64,000 nucleotides of DNA from Pseudovibrio sp. Tun.PSC04-5.I4 (GCF_900104145.1 NZ_FNLB01000001.1:186001-250000), one strand, 5' to 3'; positions 35,435 to 45,396 are shown, numbered from the stretch's first letter. Translations and numbers: made by a program. The notes: a model not told the origin generated them from the sequence alone.

Positions 35435-36733
35435 ATGCACAAGGATAACTTGAAACGTTATTTTCAGTTCTTTCTGATCGTGATTGCCGCGGGGGCCATT
35501 TACCCGGTCATCTATCTCAGAACGAATTATCAGGAAACTATTCTCGAAGTGTTCAATCTGGCACTTCCTGATTTAAATAATTTCTATTCTGTTTTGGGCC
35601 TGGCTTTTGTCTTTGGTTACATTCCCAGCGGCCTGCTTAGCGATAAGTTTTCTGCCAAATGGCTCATCTCCATCTCACTGATAGGTACGGCAATCTGTGG
35701 TTTCTGGTTCGGTACGGTGCCTGACCAATCGCAGGTCCGGATAATTTTCTTGCTTTGGGGTTTCTTCGCAGTCTTCACATTCTGGAGCTCTCATATGAAG
35801 ATTGTGAAGATGCTTGCCAGAACCTCTGAAGAGGGGCGTTTCTTTGGTATTCTCGACGGTGGTCGCGGTGTTGTTGAAGCTCTCATGGGCACGATCGGTC
35901 TTGCTGTTTTTGCTGCTGTTCTTGGCTCAAGCGAACTCCTTGTCGATAAGTCTTCTGCGCTTGTTTCTGTTATCAATCTTTATTCCGCTATCGTGCTTGC
36001 AGCTGCCGTTCTCATCATCATCTTTGTTGAAAGCGAAGAAAATCTGGCGCGTCACGCTGAAGGTAGCGGTGACCGTTCTGAAGCAGAAAAATTCCAGCTT
36101 CGCGATGTCGCCAAACTCCTGAAGAACAAAAACGTGTTCCTCATGGGTAGCATTATCTTCATGGGCTATGCGGTTTTCTGGACTGTTTACTACCTTGGTG
36201 GGTTCATGCAGACAAACGCTGGTGTTGACGCTGTTACGGTCGGCATTGTCATGACTGTTGTCTTGTGGATGCGTCCTGTAGGTGGTTTCATTGGTGGTTA
36301 TCTTGCCGACCGTATTGGGCGCGCAAAAACGATCTGCGGTGCCGTACTCGGGTCTTCCACCTTGCTGGTGATCGTCGCAATCATGCCGCTCGACTCAAAA
36401 CCGTTGTTGTTCGTTATCATCGTTGCACTTGGTGCTTTCCTTTATGCAATCCGGGGCACTTACTGGTCTTTGCTGGGCAGATGTCAGATTGATGCGGTGA
36501 TGATGGGTACAGCCATCGGGGTGATCTCCTTCATGGGTTACCTTCCGGATATCATCCTGCCACAGCTGAATTCCTACTTGTGGAACGTCTTTGGTGCGAC
36601 TGGTGGATACAATGCCTACTTCATCGTGAGTGCCGGGTTTGGTGTGCTCGGTGGCATACTGGCTCTGGTCCATCTCAAGTTGAACAGTGAAGTTGAAGCT
36701 GAAGCTGAGCTGAAACCGGTACTAGAAAGCTGA
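35435..36733 (+). CDS. yqcE: MFS transporter, YqcE/YihN-like
   Basis: A 432-residue major facilitator protein with about twelve spans. The motif GYIPSGLLSDKFSAKW stands for the MFS loop 2-3 signature, and GGYLADRIGRAKT for the repeat in the second half. A GGGAGGA site precedes the ATG. The stop overlaps the ETF beta start by one base. It probably imports the operon's substrate. Assignment to YqcE rather than YgcS is by sequence impression. Confidence 0.78.
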   Translation: MHKDNLKRYFQFFLIVIAAGAIYPVIYLRTNYQETILEVFNLALPDLNNFYSVLGLAFVFGYIPSGLLSDKFSAKWLISISLIGTAICGFWFGTVPDQSQVRIIFLLWGFFAVFTFWSSHMKIVKMLARTSEEGRFFGILDGGRGVVEALMGTIGLAVFAAVLGSSELLVDKSSALVSVINLYSAIVLAAAVLIIIFVESEENLARHAEGSGDRSEAEKFQLRDVAKLLKNKNVFLMGSIIFMGYAVFWTVYYLGGFMQTNAGVDAVTVGIVMTVVLWMRPVGGFIGGYLADRIGRAKTICGAVLGSSTLLVIVAIMPLDSKPLLFVIIVALGAFLYAIRGTYWSLLGRCQIDAVMMGTAIGVISFMGYLPDIILPQLNSYLWNVFGATGGYNAYFIVSAGFGVLGGILALVHLKLNSEVEAEAELKPVLES

Positions 36734-37527
36734 TGAAACTAATCTGTGTCGTAAAATTTGTTCCGGATGTGGATGGCTTTGAATATGACCATGAGAAGCA
36801 TGTCCTCATCCGGGAGAGTAGCCGGTTAAAAATTAACCCGGACGATGAGTGCGCCATTGGGTTTGCGCTTAAGATGAAGAAGAAACATCCTGATATGTTC
36901 ATCGAAGTGCTCACTATGGGGCCTAAATCGATCACTCCATTGCTCGAAGATATCCTTCGTGTTGGTGTCGACCGAGGAACCATCATCTCCGACAAATTAT
37001 ACGCCGGTAGCGATACCTGGGTTACGAGCAGGATTTTAGGGAGGTACCTCGCCTCAGCCGACTACGATTGTATCTTAACGGGCAGTCATGCCGCTGATGG
37101 CGACACATCCCATGTACCACCACAGATCGCGGAGCTTTTGGGGCACAGTCAGCTTTCCTGCATCACCAGAGTTGATGAGGACGCGTTTGGGACGTCCAGC
37201 GCACTGGTTGAAGTTGAAGATGATAAATCCCTGACATCCTATGAGCTGGATATGCCAGCTGTCCTGAGCTTTACGCGAAAGAGCGGCTATCGACTTCCTT
37301 TTGCCCGTTACAAGAACCGGGATAATGACGTCTCACAGAAACTGATTTGCCTGAGCAATGAAGATTTGGGGTTCAGCAAGACCGAAGTCGGCCTCAAAGG
37401 GTCGCAAACCAAAGTCGCCCGAGCCTACACAAGAAAGTTTGAGAGTGGGCCACGGCTTGAGCTCCTCAACGATAAAAACGGCATTGATACGGTCTTTAAC
37501 TTCCTGAAAGAAAAGCGGTTTATCTGA
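36733..37527 (+). CDS. ygcR: Electron transfer flavoprotein beta subunit-like, YgcR-like
   Basis: A 264-residue FixA/EtfB-type protein: MKLICVVKFVPD at the start, then INPDDECAIGFALKMK and TGSHAADGDTSHVPPQIAELLG, the nucleotide-binding region. With the next gene it forms an ETF dimer in the cytoplasm that accepts electrons from a flavin dehydrogenase. Placed between a transporter and its alpha partner, it is probably dedicated to the oxidase of this operon. Confidence 0.85.
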   Translation: MKLICVVKFVPDVDGFEYDHEKHVLIRESSRLKINPDDECAIGFALKMKKKHPDMFIEVLTMGPKSITPLLEDILRVGVDRGTIISDKLYAGSDTWVTSRILGRYLASADYDCILTGSHAADGDTSHVPPQIAELLGHSQLSCITRVDEDAFGTSSALVEVEDDKSLTSYELDMPAVLSFTRKSGYRLPFARYKNRDNDVSQKLICLSNEDLGFSKTEVGLKGSQTKVARAYTRKFESGPRLELLNDKNGIDTVFNFLKEKRFI

Positions 37528-37528
37528 T

Positions 37529-38485
37529 ATGCATCGCGCGCTTATATATGTAGAGCAAGGGCACAAAAAGGATGCTGATGACCTGCTGGAAGTGGCAAGG
37601 CAGATCCATGGAGATGCGCCCTGTGAAACTTATGCGCTGGTGATCAACGGTGACGTTGAAGCTCTGATCGGCAAGTTCGACACGATCCTTTTGGTGCAAG
37701 ATGAGAATATCAGGAATTACGACCAGTTGGCGGTTGCCGATGTCGTTGCAGCCTTACATCAGGAGCACGACTTCAGCAGCATCATAGTTGCAGGCACACA
37801 ATGGGGACGGATGCTTGCCCCAAGAGTAGCCATGCAGCTTGGAACTGGTTTGGTCGCGGATGTGACGGAAATCGTCCACCACGACGAAAAGTTGCAGCTC
37901 GTTCGTCCAGCTTACAGCGGCAGGATGATGGCATGTATTGAGATTACGGGAAATGGACCTGTGATGCTGACGGTGAGACCGGGAGTCTTTCGTTATGCTG
38001 GTGGTCCACTCAAAACGACAAAAATCCTTCAGGCCGAAGGGATCACATACAGGACCGGAGGAATCCGGCAGATCCAGTCGCAGAGCAAGAAGGTTGAGTA
38101 CGATATTTGTGACAGCGATGTCCTGATTTCCGGTGGAGGTGGGGTCGCTAAAGATTTCGAGGCGCTGAAGCCTTTGGCGCGGGCACTAAGAGGAAAAGTT
38201 TCCGCAAGCAGGGCGATTGTCGATAGGGGCCTCGTTTCCAGAAATGTACAAGTTGGTCAGTCCGGTAAAACGGTCAGCCCCAGACTGTACATGGCCTTGG
38301 GCATCCATGGTGCGATACAGCATGTCGTAGCCCTTCAGGATGTCGACTACATCATCTCCGTCAACACCAATGTGAATGCACCAATCTGCAGTCTTTCAGA
38401 CATTGTTGTCGAAGGCGATGCCATAACTTTTGTTGAAAATTTGCTAAAAAAAATAAGGGAGGAGCAGGGTAATGGAACTCACTGA
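37529..38485 (+). CDS. ygcQ: Electron transfer flavoprotein alpha subunit-like, YgcQ-like
   Basis: A 318-residue FixB/EtfA-type protein. The FAD-binding C-terminal domain is clear: ISGGGGVAKDFEALKPLARAL, then SRAIVDRGL and VGQSGKTVSPRLYMALGIHGAIQHV. It starts one base after the beta subunit stop, and its end overlaps the SDR start by 14 bases. It should pass electrons to ETF:quinone oxidoreductase, encoded elsewhere. Confidence 0.87.
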   Translation: MHRALIYVEQGHKKDADDLLEVARQIHGDAPCETYALVINGDVEALIGKFDTILLVQDENIRNYDQLAVADVVAALHQEHDFSSIIVAGTQWGRMLAPRVAMQLGTGLVADVTEIVHHDEKLQLVRPAYSGRMMACIEITGNGPVMLTVRPGVFRYAGGPLKTTKILQAEGITYRTGGIRQIQSQSKKVEYDICDSDVLISGGGGVAKDFEALKPLARALRGKVSASRAIVDRGLVSRNVQVGQSGKTVSPRLYMALGIHGAIQHVVALQDVDYIISVNTNVNAPICSLSDIVVEGDAITFVENLLKKIREEQGNGTH

Positions 38486-39251
38486 TTTCAACATGGATTT
38501 CTTTTCTCTGAAGGGGAAAAACGCAATTGTAACCGGCGGCAACGGCGGGTTGGGGCAAGCATTTTGTATGGCCCTTGCAAAGGCAGGCGCAAACATTTTG
38601 GTGCCAAGCCTTCAAGATGATGACGGGACAACCCAAAAGCTGATCGAAAGCTGCGGCGTTGAATACAAGTTCATGCAAGCTGACATCACTGCGGAGGGTG
38701 AATGTAAGCGTGTGGTGGACGAGTGCGTGACGACATGGGGCAGCGTTGATATTCTGGTAAACTGCGCTGGTATCAGCATCAACGAGCAGGATGTAACCAA
38801 GTATGGTCGCACACAGTGGGACAAGATGGTTGCCGTGAACCTGACCGCAGCCTTTGAGATGATCCACGAATCCTGCAAATACATGATCAAGCAGGAAAGC
38901 GGCAAGATCATCAACATCGCCTCCCTGTTTTCCTTCCTCGGTGGTCAGTGGTCTCCTGCCTACGCAGCCACCAAACACGGCATTGTGGGCCTGACAAAAT
39001 CCATGTGCGACGAGCTTGCTCAATGGAACATTCAGGTTAACGCTATTGCTCCGGGCTACTACGCTACCCCGCTGACTGCGGAGACCCGTAAGGATGAGAA
39101 GCGCAACGCTGAGATCCTGGCTCACATTCCGGCCAACAGATGGGGTTGGACTGCTGACCTTATGGGCGCGACAGTCTTCCTGTCCAGCTCAGCCTCTGAC
39201 TATGTGAACGGGACTGTTCTTACAGTCGATGGCGGATATTTGATGCGCTGA
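38472..39251 (+). CDS. ygcW: Short-chain dehydrogenase, YgcW/KduD-like
   Basis: A 259-residue SDR. The cofactor motif TGGNGGLG is near the N-terminus, NCAGIS marks the NAG region, and the catalytic residues are S151, Y164 and K168 (SPAYAATKHG). It is likeliest NAD(H)-dependent and acts on a sugar acid or polyol. A gene of this type sits in the same set in E. coli. Confidence 0.85.
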   Translation: MELTDFNMDFFSLKGKNAIVTGGNGGLGQAFCMALAKAGANILVPSLQDDDGTTQKLIESCGVEYKFMQADITAEGECKRVVDECVTTWGSVDILVNCAGISINEQDVTKYGRTQWDKMVAVNLTAAFEMIHESCKYMIKQESGKIINIASLFSFLGGQWSPAYAATKHGIVGLTKSMCDELAQWNIQVNAIAPGYYATPLTAETRKDEKRNAEILAHIPANRWGWTADLMGATVFLSSSASDYVNGTVLTVDGGYLMR

Positions 39252-39271
39252 TCCAGCGGTGGAGATCGACT

Positions 39272-40711
39272 ATGAGTAAACAATACATTCTTGCCATTGA
39301 TGGTGGCACCCAAAGCACCAAAGTCGCGCTGTTTGATACGGTTGGTCGGGAAATTTGCTCGCACACCGTCAAGCTGAGACCCATGGTTCTTTACGGTGAC
39401 AACCGTGCCGAACACCCGGATGATGACCTCTGGGATAGCCTGAAACTTGCCTGTCACAAGGTGTTTGAGAAATTTGAAGGCGACAAAGCCCACATCATTG
39501 GTGTGGGCATGGGGTCTATCCGGTGTTGCCGCGCCTTGCTTAAGGAAGATGGCAGTCTTGTTTCGCCGGTGCAAAGCTGGATGGATCTTCGTCTTTCCAG
39601 ACCCTATGAGCATGATGATGACACTGTTAAATATGTTACCACCACCACAGGATATCTGACCCACAGATTGACTGGTGAGACCAAAGATACCCGGTCAAAC
39701 TATGTGGGGCCGTGGCCCATCGATCCGGTAACTTTGGAATGGATTGAGGATCAGGAGCTCTTCGATTCCTTCACCACACCGAGGGAGATGCTCTTTGGTC
39801 TGGTAGACCCGGCAAGTGTATTGGGAACCATCAATGAGTTTGCCTTCAATGCGACCGGAATTCCGCAAGGGACGCCCGTTGTCTCGACAGCCAATGACAA
39901 AGCCGTTGAGGGTCTGGGAGCTGGACTTGTTAATGACGGCACAGTTCTTGTTTCTCTGGGCACCTACATCACCTCCATGATGATTGGCGATGAAAACAAG
40001 ACGGGGACTTCAGCGTTCTGGAGCAACCCGGGTGCAGCACCCGGCGAGTTCCTTTATGAAAGCAGTGGTATCCGGCGCGGTATGGCAACTGTCACCTGGA
40101 TCAAAGAACTCCTTGGCGGCGATATTGTTAAGGTTGCCGAAGAACGGGGAATAACGCCGGAGGCTTATCTCAATAAGCTTGCAGCCGATGATGCTTCTCC
40201 GGGCTGTGATGGACTTTACACGGTGCTTCATTGGTTGGCTCGTCCCACGCATCTGCATGAGCGTGGCATGATGATTGGCTTTAATGGAAGCCATAAGGGT
40301 CACCACATGTTCCGGTCAGTTCTTGAGGGCATCGCGATGACCATGAAGAACAACGCGCAGGCAATGTGTGATGAACGCGGTGTTGGACCAACCAAGCTGA
40401 TCGTGAGTGGCGGCGGATCCAATGGCGACCTCTTTATGCAAATCTTCGCCGATGTGTTTGGTGTGCCAGCGCTTCGCAATGAAGTGAACGGTTCTGCCAG
40501 CACCGGGGCTGCAATTTGTGTTGCCATGGCATTGGGGATCTATAAGGACCGGCAGGAATCCATAGACAAAATGGTTCGGCAACGGGATTTATTTACTCCG
40601 ATCCCTGAGAACGTAGCTCTCTACAAAGAAATAAACGAGAGGGTCTACAAGCATTTGGCAACGGAGACTGACGCTATCTTGAAGAAATCACACCAAATCT
40701 TTAACAGTTAA
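39272..40711 (+). CDS. ygcE: FGGY-family carbohydrate kinase, YgcE-like
   Basis: A 479-residue sugar kinase. The N-terminal phosphate loop is AIDGGTQSTKVALFD, the catalytic Asp is D209 (STANDKAVEGLGAG), and the ATP-binding region VSGGGSNGDLFMQIFADVFG is near the C-terminus. It phosphorylates a sugar, polyol or sugar acid, whose identity is not shown. It closes the operon; a perfect hairpin follows its stop. Confidence 0.85.
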   Translation: MSKQYILAIDGGTQSTKVALFDTVGREICSHTVKLRPMVLYGDNRAEHPDDDLWDSLKLACHKVFEKFEGDKAHIIGVGMGSIRCCRALLKEDGSLVSPVQSWMDLRLSRPYEHDDDTVKYVTTTTGYLTHRLTGETKDTRSNYVGPWPIDPVTLEWIEDQELFDSFTTPREMLFGLVDPASVLGTINEFAFNATGIPQGTPVVSTANDKAVEGLGAGLVNDGTVLVSLGTYITSMMIGDENKTGTSAFWSNPGAAPGEFLYESSGIRRGMATVTWIKELLGGDIVKVAEERGITPEAYLNKLAADDASPGCDGLYTVLHWLARPTHLHERGMMIGFNGSHKGHHMFRSVLEGIAMTMKNNAQAMCDERGVGPTKLIVSGGGSNGDLFMQIFADVFGVPALRNEVNGSASTGAAICVAMALGIYKDRQESIDKMVRQRDLFTPIPENVALYKEINERVYKHLATETDAILKKSHQIFNS

Positions 40712-40731
40712 ATTTCCTGAATTCGGAAATG

Positions 40732-40757
40732 GACGGAGAAGGCAGACCTTCTCCGTC
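40732..40757 (+). terminator. Perfect hairpin after the kinase gene
   Basis: GACGGAGAAGG, loop CAGA, CCTTCTCCGTC: an 11-bp perfect stem 21 bases after the kinase stop. A short T run (TTTTT) comes only about 16 bases later, so it may need Rho or act as an mRNA end-protector. Confidence 0.6.
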
Positions 40758-40861
40758 AGAGCTGGCTCAAGTTTTTAAACTGGCGGTCTAAGTGGATTTA
40801 GCTTCCGAAATTGGCATGATGCCAAGAACAGGAAGCCACATAAGTAGACGGGTTCTGTCGC

Positions 40862-41517
40862 AACTACGCCTTCAATCTAATCCAGCAATCCAAGCAATGC
40901 GGTTGAATCTCCAACATTCTCTTCCGCCAACTCGGAGCACAGGATCTCACCGGTATTGAGGTCCAGACCAGGGTGAAGTTTGCGCTAAGTTCTGAGTTTT
41001 ATGCTGCTTCCATGCTTGGTTTGCTGCCATTCTCCAGCCCCCCCAAGATCTTAATGCCTGTACTATCGATTACCAGGGTTGTTGGCTCGGGTTTGGCTTG
41101 CGGTTTGGGACTTGAAAGTTTCAAGCCGCCTGAGTCGCGCGACAGGGTTGAAAAGTCGGGAACCGGTAAAGCCAACTCCATCACATGGAACACAGATCGC
41201 ACAAATCCCTGTGGTTGCCGCACGCAGCCCTGACCTGTAAACAGATTTCAATGGCAAGCTCCGAAAACTTGACGGGCCGTCCACGACGTTTGTTCTCGGG
41301 GCAAACCAAGCCTTGCCACATTCTTTTCAATCCAAACCATTACATCGCTGCGACGGCGCAAGCTTTCGTTATACTCCGGCCAGTTCATCACTTTGTATTT
41401 GGCTTTGGTAAACTTATGTTGGCCAGCAGCATTGGCTTTAAACAGTATAAAGAGCATCTTCACTGATGAAAATATCAGCCAAAATCTACGAAAGAAGCGC
41501 ATTTATGCAACAGCGCC
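40862..41517 (-). pseudogene. IS5-family element remnant
   Basis: Minus-strand pieces of an IS5 transposase: KVMNWPEYNESLRRRSDVMVW (about 41370-41420), QGFVRSVFHVMELALPVPDFSTLSRDSGG and LVIDSTGIKILGG (41000-41220), and HPGLDLNTGEILCSELAEENVGD (about 40900-40980). The last third including the catalytic Glu is missing, and several frameshifts occur. The right end ATGCAACAGCGCC is kept at about 41505-41517. Confidence 0.75.
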
Positions 41518-41619
41518 ATCAGCCGTGTTCATCGCAAAACGGTGGTATGCCCATACTGCTTAGGCGATGGTATCAGGGAAAAACGCCCCCCTTAAAGCGG
41601 GCAAATGAGCTCGGTATCT

Positions 41620-41745
41620 TTATCGGCATTTAATAACCATAAATCCAACTTCAAACAACTTGGCAATGCCTGACATCACTCCGGGGACGTTCGTCTGTCC
41701 CCCAAGTTTGGGCAGTTCGCTTTCTGGTATATTCAACAGTGCCAT
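41620..41745 (-). CDS. Possible small ORF of 41 residues
   Basis: MALLNIPESELPKLGGQTN is the start; the frame runs 41 codons to TAA at 41620-41622. AAGGGG lies six bases upstream of the ATG, a good ribosome site. No homology is recognised. It is divergent from the siderophore operon. It may be a real small protein or the tail of a lost gene. Confidence 0.3.
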   Translation of the reverse strand: MALLNIPESELPKLGGQTNVPGVMSGIAKLFEVGFMVIKCR

Positions 41746-41854
41746 AAATGCCCCTTGTAAACTTGAGTATTATATTCTAGTTATTGCTTGATTTTACAAG
41801 GTCAGCCCGAACCGAGAGTTCCAGCCAGCCAGATCTTACCAATCGGATCGTATT

Positions 41855-43180
41855 ATGGCTGGATTACAGAATAGCGCTTTAGGCGTTGGCGGGAAAAACA
41901 CATCTGTACCCTTTACGAGCACTTCCAGAACACGTGTCATTACCGTGCTTGCCGGGTTGTATATTGCACAGGCCATTCCGGTTTATTTAGTAGCTGCAGC
42001 CATGCCTGCAATCTTGCGTCAACAAGGGATTAGTCTGGTTAGCATCGGCTCCATGGCACTCCTGATGCTGCCATGGGTCATTAAGTTTTTGTGGGCTCCC
42101 GTTGTCGACCGCTACTATCTGGAACGGTTCGGCAAGCGTAAGAGCTGGATTGTGCCGATGCAGCTCATTTCTGTTGCTATTATCTTCTACCTCTCCACAA
42201 TCAACGTCGAAGAGCAACTGCACATCCTATTCCCATTGCTGATGGTTTTGGCACTGTCCTCCTCAACACAGGACATTGCGACAGACGGTTATGCAGTAGA
42301 GCACTTACCACCAGAAGATCAGGCATTCGGTAACGCTGTACAGGGCGGCAGCGTGGCTGCGGGGGTCCTGATCGGCGGGTCACTTTCGCTCTTCCTGTAT
42401 GATTTATGGGGCTGGAGCGTTGCGTTGAAAGTCGCTGGTGGGCTAGCGTTTCTCACCCTGTTGCCACTTCTATTGCAACGAGAGAGTGAGAACCTGCGCG
42501 AAGATCAGATTGCGGACAAAGGGCATTTCAAGAAACCTTCAATCTTTCAGTTTTTCAAACGCCATAATGCCCTGATGATCCTTTGTTTTGCGCTCCTATT
42601 CCGGCTACCGGAAGGGCTTATCAAGGGCGTTGAACAAGCCTTTCTCGTGGACTTTGGCTTTAGCCTTTCCCAGATCGGCTTGGTAAGCGGTGCATCTGCT
42701 GCCTGTGTGGGTCTGGGCGGCTCTGCCATTGCCGTCCTCATCATCAAGCGACTCGGCCTCAAACCGTTTCTTTGGATCATTGGCATTTCCCGAACACTTT
42801 GCTTTGCAGGCTATGCTGTCGTTGCGCTCCTGGACCACAAAAGCATAGTGGTTCTTGTGGTTCTCTCAGCAGCCAATACCTTCATTCGTTACATGGAAAT
42901 TGTTGGCCTTTATAGCGCCTTCATGCGTGTTAGCTCACTCAAACAGGCAGGCACTGACTTTACTATTCTAAGCTGCGCCAACCTTCTCGTTTACATGCTG
43001 GGAAGTGTTGCAGCTGGCGCAATTGCGCAGAACCTTGGCTACGGACCTTTGTTCTCGCTGGCCACCTGCCTTTCGCTCATCGGTATTGCGTTGAGCATGG
43101 GCTTTTTCACAAAAGCTTCGATTTCCAATGGGCCACTGGATCTCGATCACTCTCAAACAACTAAATCAGTTTCTCAATAA
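41855..43180 (+). CDS. RhtX/FptX-type siderophore MFS permease
   Basis: A 441-residue inner-membrane MFS protein with about twelve spans: GLYIAQAIPVYLVAAAMPAI, LMLPWVIKFLWAPVVDRYY and SSSTQDIATDGYAVEHL are typical of the RhtX/FptX/AmpG-like permeases that import intact siderophores without ABC energy. It precedes a TonB receptor and a siderophore reductase, so the three make a complete uptake route. Iron regulation is expected, but no clear Fur or Irr box could be picked in 41746-41854. Confidence 0.85.
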   Translation: MAGLQNSALGVGGKNTSVPFTSTSRTRVITVLAGLYIAQAIPVYLVAAAMPAILRQQGISLVSIGSMALLMLPWVIKFLWAPVVDRYYLERFGKRKSWIVPMQLISVAIIFYLSTINVEEQLHILFPLLMVLALSSSTQDIATDGYAVEHLPPEDQAFGNAVQGGSVAAGVLIGGSLSLFLYDLWGWSVALKVAGGLAFLTLLPLLLQRESENLREDQIADKGHFKKPSIFQFFKRHNALMILCFALLFRLPEGLIKGVEQAFLVDFGFSLSQIGLVSGASAACVGLGGSAIAVLIIKRLGLKPFLWIIGISRTLCFAGYAVVALLDHKSIVVLVVLSAANTFIRYMEIVGLYSAFMRVSSLKQAGTDFTILSCANLLVYMLGSVAAGAIAQNLGYGPLFSLATCLSLIGIALSMGFFTKASISNGPLDLDHSQTTKSVSQ

Positions 43181-43191
43181 GGAAAAATATC

Positions 43192-45396
43192 GTGACGACT
43201 GTAGCGCGGGGGAGCGCTCGTTCCCTGGCACGTGTGCTGCTCTGCACCACTGCCATTTTCACCCTGTTTCAAACAACACTTAATGCTTCTGCTCAGGATC
43301 AGGCAGTTGAATCTGACGATGACCTGCGGGTTGTTGTGACCGCAAGCCGTACGGAAAAGGCCATTTCCTCCATTCCTGGCACAGTTCAGGTCATTGGCGC
43401 GGACGAACTAAAGAGCGCGATTGCAGGATCTGGTGATATCAGTACGGCGTTGGCGCGTTTGGTTCCGGGTTTTTCGCTGGATAATCAGACCCTTTCGGGT
43501 GGGGGACAAACCTTCCGTGGCCGCTCTGTGCAAATCCTCGTCAACGGCTCGCCACGAACAACGGCACTCCGTAAGCTTTCCAGAGCACTGAGCCTGATTG
43601 ACCCAGACAGCATTGAGCGCATTGAGATCGTAAACGGCGCGAGCGCTATCTATGGCGATGGCGGCACCGGCGGAATCATCAACATCATCACCAAAACGGC
43701 TGAGAATGAGGGATGGTCCGGAGACCTCTCCACGACGATCTCTGCTTCTGAGCGCGATTTTGGCAATAGCCTAAGCGTAACAACAAGTCTTGGCGCTGGT
43801 TACCGTCAAGATGGCAACAGCATTCAGCTGAATGGCCAGTTCAAAAATACTGGCGATATGTTTGCGGGTAACGGTGATCGCATCCCAGAAGATCCTATCA
43901 CCGGACAGGGCGGCGGCTCTGGTATTGAACAGTACAATGTATCCGGTCAAGTTGGGTTTGAAGGCGAAGCTGTTGACCTCACCATCTACGCCAATCTGGT
44001 AAAGATGGAACAGGACATTAAGTATCAGACTGATTACACCACTGATCCTGTTTCCATCGACACGAGCAATAGATACCTAGGCCTTCCGCCTATGGAAGAC
44101 AGCAAGAACATCAACGCAAAGCTCAACTTCTATGAGTTGGGTGCCCTGGGTGATGCGCAAATTGAGTTGTATTACAATGATGCCGAAAAGCGGGCGGCCT
44201 ATGTGCCTTACAGCATTGCCAATCCCATTGACTACGACACTGTTGCAAACCGATCTCAAACAGTACTGTTCGCAAAACAAGCTGGTATACGCACAACCAT
44301 TGATACGGACCTAAGCACGATTTACGAAGGCTTGGAGCTCTCATGGGGAGCGGATTACAGCTATAACGACATCTATCAGACCCTGCCGGATGGTCAGAAC
44401 ATTATTTCTCCAATGACTCAGCATGGCTACGCAGGCTTTGCGCAATTAAAAGCCCCGATTGGAGATATGTTTGAAGTACGCGGCGGCATTCGTCACGAAC
44501 GTTTTAATTTAAGCTTAGATAGTTTTGTGCGGCCTTCTGGACAATTCAAACATCCTACAGCGGGGGTAGATGTCGCATTAGGTGAACACACTTTCACAGC
44601 AACTGACAAGACGTACAGCGCAACTGTTTTCAATTTAGGTGGTGTAGCCCATCTTAATGATGACATAGATTTATTCGCAGGCTTTTCACAGGGGTTTTCA
44701 GTTCCAGATGTTGGTTCGTTTACTCGTCGTGTTTTACCAACAAACCCTAGAGTTGACGGTGTGTTAGACGTTTCCAAGGTCGCACCCGAAGCTGTCATCG
44801 TAAACAATTTCGAGATCGGTACACGTTACAACACTGGTCGCTTTTCCGTCGCAGCATCTGCATTCTACTCCACCTCTGACAAGGGGGTGAACTTTGATGA
44901 TAAAACACAGACGGTCTCTCAAGCTGAAGAGCGGATCTGGGGTGCAGAGCTTAACTTACGCGGGAAGCTTTCCAAAGCTTGGGGCGCTGGTGCGGTACTC
45001 GCCTATAAAGAAGGTGTTTGGGATCAGAACAACGACGGTAAACTCAAAGAAGATTTGCCAAACAACCGCATCCAGTCTCCGTTCAAGGCAACTGTATTTA
45101 CGGACTACAACTTCGGCAATGGATTTAGCCTGCAAGGTGAAGCTGTGGTCGGCTCTGGTCGATATGGCAAACAAGGCATCAAGTCCTCTGGTGCTGTCGT
45201 AAATTTGAGGAAACTCAAGCCAACCTTCACTTTAAATGCAAGTGGTGCTTACGCCTCTGACTACGGCGATATCCAGTTCGGCGTGACCAACATCTTCGAC
45301 AGTAAGCAGGAGAACGTGACTGCAACGGCACTTCGGGACCGTGTTGTCATAGCTGAAGGCCGCCGACTCTTCGTGAAGTACAGCAAGACTTTCTAA
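43192..45396 (+). CDS. TonB-dependent siderophore receptor
   Basis: A 734-residue outer-membrane receptor. Signal peptide of about 35 residues ending near NASA, a TonB box DLRVVVTASR, a plug with GGGQTFRGRSVQILVNG and IERIEIVNGASAIYGDGGTGGIINIITK, and a beta-barrel ending in Phe (KYSKTF). It starts at GTG 43192 with AAGGA upstream, 11 bases after the permease stop. Residues about 433-525 use TTA leucine codons heavily (seven in about 90 codons against about two elsewhere), so part of the barrel may be recombinant. Ligand unknown. Confidence 0.9.
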   Translation: MTTVARGSARSLARVLLCTTAIFTLFQTTLNASAQDQAVESDDDLRVVVTASRTEKAISSIPGTVQVIGADELKSAIAGSGDISTALARLVPGFSLDNQTLSGGGQTFRGRSVQILVNGSPRTTALRKLSRALSLIDPDSIERIEIVNGASAIYGDGGTGGIINIITKTAENEGWSGDLSTTISASERDFGNSLSVTTSLGAGYRQDGNSIQLNGQFKNTGDMFAGNGDRIPEDPITGQGGGSGIEQYNVSGQVGFEGEAVDLTIYANLVKMEQDIKYQTDYTTDPVSIDTSNRYLGLPPMEDSKNINAKLNFYELGALGDAQIELYYNDAEKRAAYVPYSIANPIDYDTVANRSQTVLFAKQAGIRTTIDTDLSTIYEGLELSWGADYSYNDIYQTLPDGQNIISPMTQHGYAGFAQLKAPIGDMFEVRGGIRHERFNLSLDSFVRPSGQFKHPTAGVDVALGEHTFTATDKTYSATVFNLGGVAHLNDDIDLFAGFSQGFSVPDVGSFTRRVLPTNPRVDGVLDVSKVAPEAVIVNNFEIGTRYNTGRFSVAASAFYSTSDKGVNFDDKTQTVSQAEERIWGAELNLRGKLSKAWGAGAVLAYKEGVWDQNNDGKLKEDLPNNRIQSPFKATVFTDYNFGNGFSLQGEAVVGSGRYGKQGIKSSGAVVNLRKLKPTFTLNASGAYASDYGDIQFGVTNIFDSKQENVTATALRDRVVIAEGRRLFVKYSKTF

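Noticed and set aside
38361..39125. Long minus-strand frame (254 codons) opposite the SDR gene
   Set aside because: It lies opposite a clear, motif-bearing SDR and shows no domain of its own; it is a shadow frame.
41746..41854. Fur, RirA or Irr box before the siderophore permease
   Set aside because: AT-rich stretches such as GAGTATTATATTCTAG look suggestive, but none matches a consensus well enough.
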